DNA of 64,000 nucleotides from Lunularia cruciata (lineage: Eukaryota; Streptophyta; Marchantiopsida; Lunulariales; Lunulariaceae). Positions within the stretch are counted from its first letter, which is position 1; each line of letters begins with the position of its first letter. Shown here piece by piece: positions 33,916-43,823 of this stretch. The stretch covers positions 28,894,501 through 28,958,500 of the forward strand of contig OX419761.1 in the NCBI GenBank assembly GCA_948567375.1. The letters run 5' to 3'. The translations under genes and the position numbers were made by a program. The notes below the pieces were generated by a model. It did not search any database. It saw nothing but the letters and a program-made list of their open reading frames with translations, and was not told the origin of the DNA.

Positions 33916-34649
33916 TGTAATATTCCAAGGACAAGAGAAGAGAGAAAACACAGATTGCACACTCAAACATTCGATGCCCTAAAGGATCTCCTTCTCTTTA
34001 TTATATAGACAAAGAGGATCTCCTCCCAAGAAGCTCCACCATAGAATTATGGACACAGATAGGTGACATGTCAGCAAGATCCACCCTTGGATTACTTACT
34101 TGGATGGGTGACATGTCTGGTCTAGGTCCTATCTGGTTGGTCAAACAAACTTTGACCGGAGGTAATCTTTTAGGGAATCTTCTTGTAGGAATCTCAGAAT
34201 CACGTAAGGTACCATTGGAAAGCTCTCGATGAGACAAAGTTAGGGGGAGGGAAGGCCAACCTTTCTTCCAAGGGGGGGGGTTCTACACATTTTTTAGGCC
34301 TAATTCATCCGTTTAGGCTTCTGAAATTGCCTTCAAAGATTTTAGGCATATTTCAATTCCTACTCTATTAGTAGAAGTCCCCTTTTGGTGATACCTCTTT
34401 CTGATCTGTTTAGTCCATCATGTGGAACATCCTTCCCGATGTTACCAAACCAATTCTCACCTTTAAATCATATGTCTAGCTATTGGTTCTAAGGTTCTCA
34501 AGTCTATTTTGGTTTTTGCCCTATTTGTAGAAGTACTCTTTTGGTGATACTTCTGTCTTATCTATTTTGACCATCATGTATAACATCATTCTAGATGTTA
34601 CCAAACCAAATTTCACATCTAGATCATATGGCTAGCTCTTGGTATTACA
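33916..34649 (-). repeat. 3' LTR of C
   Basis: The plus strand begins TGTAATATTCC and ends TGGTATTACA. It contains a poly-G run near 34267-34276 and two degenerate copies of a roughly 130-bp unit (about 34362-34497 and 34519-34647), each with gtagaagt...ttttggtgatac and gatgttaccaaacc. Confidence 0.93.
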
Positions 34650-34650
34650 G

Positions 34651-34664
34651 ACCTCCCTCCTTTT
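34651..34664 (-). other. Polypurine tract of C
   Basis: The minus strand reads aaaaggagggaggt directly before the 3' LTR. Confidence 0.8.
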
Positions 34665-35121
34665 AAGACGCAATGTCCTTGTTGTGCAATTGTTGCTCAA
34701 ATGCTTGCACCAACACCGATGCATGTGCCAAATTGGTAGCGGGCTCCTAGGTTGCTTCATAGAGGGGGTAACCTTTCCATTGTACTAGATAGTCCACCTG
34801 TGGATGGCAAGTACTACGCATGCATTTGTGGAAAATCCACTCCACTTCATATTCCTATGTGCCATCAATGAGTGTCGGACAAGGTCGAATGTCTTGTGTG
34901 GAATAACCCTAGCCTGATCGGGGAGCATATCTGCATAGTAAGGAGACATGGAACACTGGATGGATCTTCATGTGTGGTGGTAGCTCAAGGTGATAGGCCA
35001 CAGCGCCGATGCGATGAAGAATCGAGAAAGGCCCAATAAAACAAGGTCTGAGCTTACAAGGTCTAACTAATGTGGGGTGGGTTGTCAAAAGCCACACTTG
35101 ATCCCCAAAATTGAACTCCAT
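34665..35121 (-). pseudogene. int: Integrase C-terminus and chromodomain of C
   Basis: 34909-35121 encodes FNFGDQVWLLTTH, IGPFSILHRIG and HPVFHVSLL, the chromovirus integrase tail. After a stop, 34690-34854 encodes YEVEWIFHKC, YLVQWKGYPLYEAT and a final LVQAFEQQ, the pattern of a chromodomain (aromatic and WEP-like part, with stop for W). Chromodomains bind histone marks and steer integration to heterochromatin. Several nonsense changes make it non-functional. Confidence 0.82.
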
Positions 35122-35154
35122 GTGCCTACGGTGTGCATCAGCATATTGCTTCTA

Positions 35155-36000
35155 TCAATTTTGTGCAATTTGTAATCTGTGCTTGGCGCTCTCCACACCT
35201 TGTTGGATTCTAGAAACAAATGTGTTGACTGCATCGACCTTGGTAGCCATTGGATGGATCTTCATCAAGCTAGAAGGTGTGAAGGGATGCTCACCATACA
35301 TGAGGAAGAACGGAGTGACCTGGGTGGATGCATTCATTGAATTGTTGTAAGCATATTCCACCAACTGGAGTAGGGTGTCCCACCTCTCTTGCTCTTCTAA
35401 GGTAAAGCCGCATAACATGTCTTCAATCCTGTGATTAGCCCGCTCTGTTTGGCCATCTATTTGTGAGTGGTAAGCTATGGACATGGCCAACTTGGTTTTG
35501 AAGAAACCAAAGAGTGTTCGCCAAAACAAACTGGTGAATTGGGTGCCTCTATCGGTGATGAGTACTCTAGACAAGCCATGGTGAGCAAAGACTGCATCTA
35601 AGTATAATTGAGCTAGTTGTGGAGCGGTCACCTCCTTGGTGGTAGGGCATACATGAATCATTTTGCTGAGCTGGTCCACAAAGACCACAATGGAGTCAAA
35701 CCCTGAGGTGGTCTTGGGTAATTCACAGACGAGATCCACACTCACTTGTTCCCAACATTGGGTAGGAGTGGGGAGAGGTTGAAGGAGCCCTGCAAGAGTT
35801 TGATTAGAAGCTTTGTTTAGTTGACAAAGTAGGCAGCTACACATGTAGTCCATCATGCCATTGCTCATCTTGGGCCAATTGTAATGGTGCTTGACTGCAT
35901 CCAAGGTCTTGTCTACTCCAACATGAGCTGCAGTGGCCAAATCATGACATTCCGCTAGAATGGTGGTGCATAATTTTGGGACATCTAGGATCCATAATCT
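35155..36000 (-). pseudogene. int: Integrase zinc and catalytic domains of C
   Basis: An open frame of 261 codons (35155-35940). The HHCC segment runs from HVGVDKTLDAVKHHYNW to CSCLLCQLNK. The core has VDLVCELPK, LITDRGTQFTS and DGQTERANHRIEDML, giving D, D and E. It is preceded in element sense by LTL and DGRLWILDVP, typical of the chromovirus RH-IN link. Well preserved compared with the rest of C. Confidence 0.9.
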
Positions 36001-36636
36001 GCCATCTCAAAGAGTGAGTCCTTGGGTGCTGGTGACACCTTTGGATGATTGTAGTTCTACAATCTATGGATCAGCTTTTGTAGCAGCCAGAATCTTTGGC
36101 CAGAATTCAGGGTTAATCTTAACCTCTGCCACCAAGTTGTTTGCCAGTGGCATGTGGGTGAATGCATCTACAAGTTGCTTCTTACCTTCCACGTAGGTGA
36201 TTGTCATGTTGAAGCCTTGTCGCCACTCTGCCCACCAAATTTGGCGACGAGATAGATCCTTCTTCGTCTCAAGGTAGACTAGAGGTTTGTGGTCTATCTC
36301 TACTACAAATGACTTCTTGCCCAGATAGTGCTTCCAATGCTTGGTTGCTAGAATGATAGCCAGCTCTTCTCATTCTGTGGTGTGGTAGTTACGCTCTACC
36401 GATAACAACTTTCGAGAGAAATATGCAATTGGATGCCATCCGTCATGCCACTCTTGTTGTAGGACTGCTCCTATTGCAATGCCTGATGCATCTATAGCCA
36501 ACTTGATTGGACGTTTTGGGTCATACCACTTCAAGATTGGTGAATGTAGCAAGGTGGCCTTCAATTCTTGAAAGGCCAACTCTTGTGCATTTCTCCATGT
36601 CCACTTCTTCCCCTTGCCAAGTAGTGTCATTAAAGG
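36001..36636 (-). pseudogene. pol: RNase H of C
   Basis: WRNAQELAFQELKATLLHSP, LAIDASGIAIGAVLQQ (catalytic D-A-S), YFSRKLLSVERNY and VVEIDHKPLVYLE lie between 36637 and 36250. Stops near 36368 and 36067 break it. Confidence 0.85.
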
Positions 36637-37560
36637 CTATTCAACCTTGGAGAAGTCCTTGACAAATCTATGATAGAATCCCGTCAACCCCAAGAAGCTC
36701 TTAAGTTGAGTCTGATCTTCTGGGGCACTCCATTTTTGAATGACCTTTATTTTATCTATCAATACTTGAATGCCCTCTACACTTACTCTATGCCCCAAGT
36801 AGTCTACTTCAGACTTGCCAAACTCACACTTTGAGATTTTGGCATACAATTGATTCTGTCTTAGAATCTTGAGGACCTCTCATAGATGTTGTTTGTGTTT
36901 TGTCATTGTGCTACTATATACTAAGATATCATCCAAGAAGACAATAAGAGACTTATCCAAGTATGGACAAAATATGTCACTCATTAGACTCATGAAAGTG
37001 GCAGGTGCACTGGTGAGGCCAAAAGGCATCACAAGATACTCAAAGTGGCCATACTTGGTTCAAAAGGCAGTTTTGTACACATCCTCCTCTAGAATTCGGA
37101 TTTGATTGTAACCGCTCTACAAGTCTAGTTTGGTGAAGTATCTTGCTCCATAGAGTTGATAAAACAGGTCATCCATGCAAGGTAAAGGGTATTTGTTCTT
37201 CACTATTTGTTGATTGAGACCCCGATAGTCAATGCACATGCGTATTATACCATCCTTCTTCTTCACAAACAAGACAAGGCCCCCATATGGTGATACGCTA
37301 GGTTGGATGAACCCTTTCTATAGCATCTCCTCAATTTGAGTCTAACACTCCTCCAACTCATGAGGTGATAGGGAATATGGGGCCTTACAAGGAAGTGTCT
37401 TCCTCGGGAGTGTCTCAATTTTGTGATCTACTCGCCTTTTTGGTGGTAATCCTGAAGGTAGATCATTGGGAACGACATCTTGAAACTCATCCACCACATC
37501 CTTCAATTTCTCAGGAATTTGTCTATCTAGTTGTGCACTCTAGACTTCTCTTATTAGACC
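36637..37560 (-). pseudogene. pol: Reverse transcriptase of C
   Basis: Read on the minus strand: [20 protein letters not shown] near 37290, LDL-SGYNQIRI near 37110 with a stop, [19 protein letters not shown] near 37030, [10 protein letters not shown] near 36930 (catalytic F-L-D-D intact), and YAKISKCEFGKSEVDYLGH near 36800. About six stops interrupt the frame. Confidence 0.88.
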
Positions 37561-37761
37561 CATAAAACATCTATCAATCTTACAAACAGTTGCCGTCCCT
37601 ATGACATATAGAGGCAATTTCTGCTTGTGTGATTTTTCTTTAACCCCAATGATTGACCATTGGTGTGTTCTCACTACTTTCTTCCTCCAATCCACCATAG
37701 GGTTGTATTGCTCCATCCATGGCATGCCTAAAATTGCATCATAATGAGCTGATTATATCAC

Positions 37762-37992
37762 TCAACACTCAATTGCTTCCTGATATTCTCCTACATAGAG
37801 GGTTACCCATCTAGGTAATGATTCAATCCTCTCTATTTGCCCATTAGGTAACTCTACTTCTTCACTACTATCTCTCTCTAGATCCATTCCCAATCTTATT
37901 GCAACAGAGCAAGACAAGAAATTCTCTGTTGTTCCTGGATCTATTAATACTCTCACTTGATTACCTTCTAGGATTCCATTCACAACAATCAA
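37762..37992 (-). pseudogene. pro: Protease of C
   Basis: Open 76-codon piece with VNGILEGNQVRVLIDPGTTE, the aspartic protease start; the active site reads D-P-G instead of D-S/T-G. The element frame continues toward RT through 37540-37725 (MPWMEQYNPMVDWRKKVV), the usual chromovirus PR-RT link. Confidence 0.82.
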
Positions 37993-38189
37993 TTATGAGG
38001 TTGCCTTTTGGGATCTTTGTGCATTATTCTTCTTCCTTCCCTTGCTTCTCTGCTTCCTTATTGAGCCAATAAGGCCACGAGGTACATTTACTAGCAATCT
38101 TTGTTTTCCAAAATGATTTCCACCTCCTCTTCTTCAATATGCCCCTCCATGTTGTTCAAAGATTGCCTATACAAAGGCCAAGGGCCTCT

Positions 38190-39176
38190 AGGAAAACAAG
38201 TGCAACAGTTGGTAGATATGTGCCCAATACAGCCACAATTGTAACAACGGCATTGTTCTCCTTGAGTCCCTTCTCCTTGTGGGACTCTATCTCTTTGTTC
38301 TTCTACCCGTCCCCGCTCCTCTTGAAGCGGTCGTGCTCCTCAATCCCAGAATCAAAGGTTGCCCAATTCCATTGGTATTGGTCCACCCATGTGTGGCATT
38401 TCTGCTCAATTATGTTGAGGTGGAACTACTCCTTCACCTCCACCTAATGCTCTTGCTATTCTCTGCGCACAAGCAATGGCTTCAAATACCGTGCGAGGAT
38501 TTTGCACCATGACTTCTTGGCAAATCCGCTCTTTCAACCCTTGTTTGAAATTGTCGAGAGCCTCTACTGGACTCATGTCGGTAATTGTGACTTGTAGATC
38601 CAAAAATACCTCCACATACTCTTGTACGCTAGTCTTCTATCTCACTCCCCATAGTCGGGTTTGAGCCATCTGCACAAAATCCACCGATTGGAAATTCTTC
38701 AGCACTCCTTCTTGCATTGCTGTCCATGTGACCTCCCTTCTCTCTACCAACATGGATCGTTCCCAAGCATCATACCATGTGAGGGCTTTATCGGTCAAGT
38801 ACCCACATGCAAACACGCTTGTAGCATGCTCTGTGATATCTGTTGAGAACAATTGGAAATATCGAGTCATTCTTGAGATCCAATTTTCCACTACTCCCAT
38901 CGTACGCTGCCCCTTGTACGGCTCAATGTTGCAGGTCTTCTTCATCGGGGGTAGCAATGTGGCTTCATTGTTGATAGGGTTTGTAGGCACAAGTGCCTCT
39001 CCAAGTACTTTAGTCGCAGGTACTGGGTTTTGAGATGGCTTTTCTTCTTGCATGGCTTGATCGTTCTTGAGGATCTGCATTTGACTTTGTAATGTCTCCA
39101 TGGTCATCTTAATCTCTCAAAATTCATTCAACACCCATTGCATTCCTTGCACCAGCTCTTGCAATTGCGGATCCAT
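38190..39176 (-). pseudogene. gag: gag of C
   Basis: Starts at ATG 39174-39176 (MDPQLQELVQGMQWVLNEF), then coil, YKGQRTMGVVENWISRMTRYF and LTWYDAWERSML (capsid), VEALDNFKQGLKERI, and one CCHC knuckle CYNCGCIGHISTNC near 38199-38240. Stops near 39115, 38637 and 38404 interrupt it. The leader 39177-39760 shows no gene. Confidence 0.85.
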
Positions 39177-39760
39177 GGTTCCCGCAACACTCAATTGCTA
39201 GTATCTACTTCAATACATAGTCAATATAATCACTCTAGAAGGCGCATAAACTATTGGAACTACCTTTGGGACCTTAGAAGCTATCACTCGTTGATAATAC
39301 TCCCCACCAAAATTTCTAACCACAAAATCTCTAAACATCACTTTTGGTCTCACTACATAATGGATTTCTACTTGAGTGTTGAAAGAGAGAGGATTTGGGA
39401 TATTCATATCCATATTATCATAATAGAATGTAGATTGTCAAATCCCAATCTTAGTCATATATCACCACAGGTAGAATCATTGGGTTTGGTGAGTTCATCA
39501 CTCTATCCATGAATTCTGCACCAAAGTGATAAACTAGCAATACCCTCATTTGCTTACGCTAGATGTACATAACCTTGATGTGGAATGGGTTTGAGAATGG
39601 AAAGCTAGGTGCATGAAATTGTCCTCTCGGTGCATCCATCCCATCCACTCTCTAAAGTCCTTCCAAAGCCTAGCAATTACTCTATGTTCTCTACCTCAAA
39701 TTACTTAGTTTCAGTAGTTCATGTTATTCCAAGAGGGGAGATCCACTCTCTTGGACTAAA

Positions 39761-39778
39761 ACACTTGCTCTGATACCA
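39761..39778 (-). other. Primer binding site of C (initiator Met tRNA)
   Basis: The minus strand reads tggtatcagagcaagtgt, the classic PBS TGGTATCAGAGC complementary to the 3' end of plant initiator methionine tRNA, one base after the LTR end at 39780. Confidence 0.92.
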
Positions 39779-39779
39779 T

Positions 39780-40515
39780 TGTAATACTCCAAGGACAAGA
39801 GAAGAGACAAAACACAGATTGCACACCCAAACATTTGATGCCCTAAAGGAGCTCCTTCTCTTTAGTATATAGACAAAGAGGATCTCCTCCAAGGAAGCTC
39901 CACCTTAGGATTAGGTAACAGATTGGTGACATGTCAGCAAGCTCCACCCTTGGATTACTTACTTGGATGGGTGACATGTCTGGTCTAGGTCCTTCTGGTT
40001 GGTCAAACAAGCTTTGACCAGAGGGAATCTTTTAGGGAATCTTCTTGTAGGAATCTCAGAATCACGTGAGTAAGGTACCGTTGGAAAGCTCTCGACGAGA
40101 CAAAGCAGGGGGAGAGAAGGCCAACCTTTCTTCCAAGGGGGGGGGGTTCTACACATTTTTTAGGCCTAATTCATCCGTTTAGGCTTCTGAAATTGCCTTC
40201 AAAGATTTTAGGCATATTTCAATTCCTACTCTATTAGTAGAAGTCCCCTTTTGGTGATACTTCCTTCTGATCTGTTTAGTCCATCATGTGTAACATCCTT
40301 CCAGATGTTACCAAACCAATTCTCACCTTTAAATCATATGTCTAACTATTGGTTCTAAGGTTCTCAAGTCTATTTTGGTTTTTGCCCTATTTGTAGAAGT
40401 ACTCTTTTGGTGATACTTCTGTCTTATCTATTTTGACCATCATGTATAACATCATTCTAGATGTTACCAAACAGAATTTCACATCTAGATCATATGGCTA
40501 GCTCTTGGTATTACA
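39780..40515 (-). repeat. 5' LTR of C
   Basis: 736 bp, TGTAATACTCC...TGGTATTACA. Compared by eye with the other LTR, the TGTAATA-proximal half differs clearly more than the other half, where only about eight differences are seen. It carries the same internal repeat pair (about 40225-40361 and 40383-40511). Confidence 0.93.
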
Positions 40516-40520
40516 CACAT

Positions 40521-40681
40521 CATCTCCAAGGATGGAATAGCAGTTGATCTTGAGAAGGTGAGAAAAATCTCAGACCTTCCATTCCCTTCAAGCTTGACAA
40601 AGTTATGCCAATTCTTGGGGATGGTTGGATACTTTAGGAGGTTCATCTTCTCATTTTCCAACAAGGCTTATGCATTGACTA
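40521..40681 (+). pseudogene. pol: Reverse transcriptase of B1, continuation after C
   Basis: Encodes IISKDGIAVDLEKVRKISD, LCQFLGMVGYFRRFIFSF and KAYALT, the RT end and connection. It breaks off at 40681 and joins B LTR sequence. Confidence 0.85.
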
Positions 40682-40999
40682 GTCCAAGGATAGCCCATGT
40701 GAAGGAATCCTTGACTTAGTGTTTGGGTCATGATAAGATCACATGCTAGTGGAATATGCCCATGTGAATAGATATTCCTTTCTACTTTTTGACTTTACTT
40801 GACTTTTAGTCTAGTAACTTGAGTTACTGTAGTAATTAGTAACTTTGGTACATAACTATTTCACAAGTATATAAACAAGGGGTGAGGAGGTACTCATCGT
40901 CCTTTCATTTGCAACTATCTCTCTCTCATTGAGTTCTCTAGTGAGCAATGTCTTGAGTCTTGGAGTGTTAGCCTTGGAGGAGTATGATGGAGTTGGGAT
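40682..40999 (+). repeat. 3' LTR piece of B1
   Basis: Matches B1 5' LTR from about 28791 (tagtccaaggatagcc) to about 29110 (gatggagttggg), with TATA-like tatataaac near 40878. About 290 bp of the LTR start and 80 bp of its end are missing. Confidence 0.88.
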
Positions 41000-41590
41000 T
41001 CCCATCTCTCAAATGGGGCCAAGGGTAAAATTGGGCTCAAAGGCCATTGGGAAGTAGCTGTCGGCTTTCTCATTCTCTTACAAGCATCACAACTTTGAAT
41101 ATGGGCATGCGTGTTTTTGTACATCATAGGCCAACAAGACCCCAAAGAAAGAATCTTCTTTATAGTATTCTTTAGAGCATAGTGTCCCTCCGATGCTTTG
41201 AAGTGTAAAGACTCAATTACGCCTCCGACTTTGTATGACTCCAAGCATTGCTGAAGTATTTTGTCTTTGCCCATCTTGAATAAAATGTTGAGTTTTAGCT
41301 GATATGGCCTCATTTTCTTGAGAAAGACCGCCCTCTGCTCTGGGTCCAGCCCTTTAGGACAGTGGAGAGTATGCAGATAATGATATTCAGCTGCATACCT
41401 CGTACTTTGCATTGCTATCAATTGATATAACTCTTCATCAGGGAACCGATTGTTGATCTCCCATTCTTGGTCTTGAGTTTCTAACCTAGACAAGAAGTCC
41501 GCATTCAAATGCAAAGCTCCCTTCCCTACTTGCACAATATATGTGAATTCTTGTAACAACAAGATCCATCTTGCAATTTGCCCGGACAAA
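41000..41590 (-). pseudogene. int: RNase H end and integrase N-terminus of A2
   Basis: The minus strand encodes NADFLSRLETQDQEWEIN near 41500, the HHCC zinc segment with GHYALKNTIKKILSLG and CDACKRMRK near 41090-41190, and LPLAPFERWE up to the B1 junction near 41000. Open over most of its length (part of a 255-codon frame). Confidence 0.87.
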
Positions 41591-42121
41591 TCTGCCTTCT
41601 TGACTAAATGTTGCAATGCATAATGGTCAACATAAAACAAACTTGTATCCCAATAGGTGGTGGCAAAATTTCTTGCAGGCATACACCATTCTGAGTGCTT
41701 CTCTTTTAGTTGTCAAATAGTTCTTTTCTAAAAGTAAAAGTTGCCGGCTGGCGTAATAGATGAGGTAGTATTTCTTCTTGTCGTCCTTTTGACTCAAGAC
41801 TACTCCAATTGCCATGGACAAAGTATTCACACATACATGAAAAGGGATGTCCCAATTTGGAGCCCTCATGACTGGTGCTTCAACCAGTTTCTTCTTTTAA
41901 ACTTGGAAAGCTTCTTCTTGATTTGCTTCCCACAGGTAGTCTTTGGATTTCTTCAGAAGCTTTGTAAGGGGCACAACAAACACCGTATAGTTTGAAACAA
42001 AACATCTGTAGTATCCAACATGTCCCAAGAAGGCTCGCAGCTCCTGACTGTTCTTCGGAGATTCCAAAGCTAAGATTACTTTGACCTTCTTGACATCAAC
42101 TTCAATACCTTGGCTTGACAC
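41591..42121 (-). pseudogene. pol: RT connection and RNase H of A2
   Basis: LRAFLGHVGYYRCFVSNY near 42040, WDIPFHVCVNTLSMAIGVVL near 41850 (catalytic Asp position reads Asn) and YYASRQLLLLEKNY near 41750. A stop near 41897 and a frame change near 41650. Confidence 0.85.
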
Positions 42122-42971
42122 CTAATGCCCTAGAAGAATTTCCTCCCCATTCCAAAGAAGCATTTCTCTGGGTGTAATGACAAACCAGCAAAATGACACC
42201 TTTCAAAAGTTTAGCGAAGGTAATCCAAATGTACATCTCTTTGCCCAAACACACAAATATCATCAATGAAGACTTCCACAAATTTTTGCAGGAAATCCTT
42301 GAAGATTGAATTCATCATCCGCTAGAAAGTAGCGAGAGCATTACACAACCCAAAGGGCATTTGATTGTAAGCAAAAGTGCCCCAATTGGTTGTGAATGTG
42401 GTCTTATCCTTGTCCTCTTCTTGGATGGACACTAGATTGTACCCTGAAAATCCATCAAGAAAAATATAACAAGGGTGACCAGCTACTTGATCCAAAATTG
42501 TATCATCAAAAGGCAAGGGATGATGATCCTTCTTGTGATTGCATTTAACTTGCGGAAATCTTGGCACACTTGGATCTTCCCCATTTTCTTCTTTGGGACA
42601 ATGACAATGGGAGAGAACCACTCACTACTTAAGATAGGAAAGATTATTCCGGCCCCTAAGTATTTGTCAATTTTATCTTTCACCAAGAGTGAGCACTTTG
42701 GGTTCAGGCGGTATTGTCTCTGCCAAATTGAAATTGCACCTTCAACAAGATCAATCCAGTGTTCTCCAAATTCTTGTGGAATACCCGGCATTTGATCAAT
42801 AGACCAGGCAAATACATCCTAGAATTCTATAAACGGGGCAGTATATCTTGCCAACTCCTCCAAAGTGACTGTCTTTGAGATTTTCACAATTTTTCCTTTA
42901 GTCAAGACAACATCTTGACAATCATCAGGGTTGATGACTCCTGCAATGTGGCTTACTTGGCTTAATCCAAG
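42122..42971 (-). pseudogene. pol: Reverse transcriptase of A2
   Basis: FGEHWIDLVEGAISIWQRQ near 42770, FSPIVIVPKKKMGKIQVCQD near 42590, FLDGFSGYNLVSIQEED near 42440, YNQMPFGLCNALATF near 42350, FIDDICVFG near 42260. A frameshift near 42530 and stops near 42320, 42220 and 42120. Confidence 0.87.
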
Positions 42972-43823
42972 TCAAGCTGCCATCAAACCCCCTTCCTCCA
43001 AGTCATGTTCACCCGAGGCGAGGTCATATGGGTCTTTGTCTTCTACATCCACCTCATAACATTCCAAGTAATTGACTTGGACTTTGTCTTTGGATTTGTT
43101 TGAGGACAAAGACAATGAGTATTTGGATTCATCCTCGTCTTCTAACAAACTTGTTTCCCTGAGATGGGGAATCTCTGTCCAACTCACAATCACCAGCTTC
43201 TGGTCTTTGGACAAAATGTCCTTGAACCGTAGCTTCTGCTGATGCCAATCCACCACAACTTCAGCACTATACAATCTGGGTCTTCCAATCAACAGTGGGT
43301 AACCAATTTTGATCACTGTTCGCAACATAATGTAGTTCAACTTGAAGGGCACACCTCCAATGATTGTGGTAATGTTTGACAGCATGCCCAATGGCCGTCT
43401 CCTGGTTTGGTCTGCAAATTTCAAGACTTGGGGTGTTGGCTCAAACATATGATACCCCAATCAATTTACAATATCCTCGGTCATGACGTTCACACCACAA
43501 CCTGAATCAATGGGTATCAATGTGATCATGCACCCTACAATTTCCGCATCAACCTCGGGAGATCCCAGATCCTCTTGTTCAATATGATAAATGGCGGGCA
43601 GGTTGTTTTTAGACATCACTCTTACTTTCTTGAAGGCCAAATTCAGCTGCCTCTTGTACAGCTTATTGTCTTCCAAGCATTGCTTAAATCTGACGTTTGC
43701 ATTTGTAGTTGCCAAATCCACTATAATATTGTATTGGAGAACTCCCCCCAATTTCATTATCTTTGCCTTTGGCTTTGGGTTTGAAGCCTCTCCATGTTCA
43801 GATTTGACTTTGGGACACTTCAT
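42972..43823 (-). pseudogene. pro: Protease of A2
   Basis: IPIDSGCGVNVMTEDIVN near 43460-43515 keeps the D-S-G active site. It continues with FEPTPQVLKFADQTRRRPLG and TKIGYPLLIGRPRLYSA after a TAA near 43460. This open piece ends at 42972 after EHDLEEGGLMAA. Confidence 0.86.

Larger units (their letters stand above)
33916..40515 (-). mobile_element. Element C: chromovirus-type Ty3/gypsy element nested in B1
   Basis: 6.6 kb in minus orientation, flanked by TSD CACAT (33911-33915 and 40516-40520). Both LTRs (734 and 736 bp), a PBS for initiator Met tRNA, gag with one CCHC, PR, RT, RH, IN with chromodomain, and a polypurine tract are all visible. Removing C and one TSD restores the B1 RT frame across GHI-ISKDGI. 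The pol carries many single stops. Confidence 0.95.
28498..40999 (+). mobile_element. Element B1: family B retrotransposon, nested in A2 and split by C
   Basis: 5' LTR 28498-29188, PBS 29193-29210, leader, small CCHC ORF, gag, PR, RT up to 33915, then element C, RT again 40521-40681, then a direct jump into a 3' LTR piece (40682 to about 40999). RNase H, integrase and both ends of the 3' LTR are missing. The right end is truncated together with about 74 bp of the A2 integrase, so no TSD can be checked. Confidence 0.88.

Noticed and set aside
34267-34276. Poly-G run in the C LTRs as polypurine tract
   Set aside because: It lies inside both LTRs; the real tract adjoins the LTR edge at 34651-34664.
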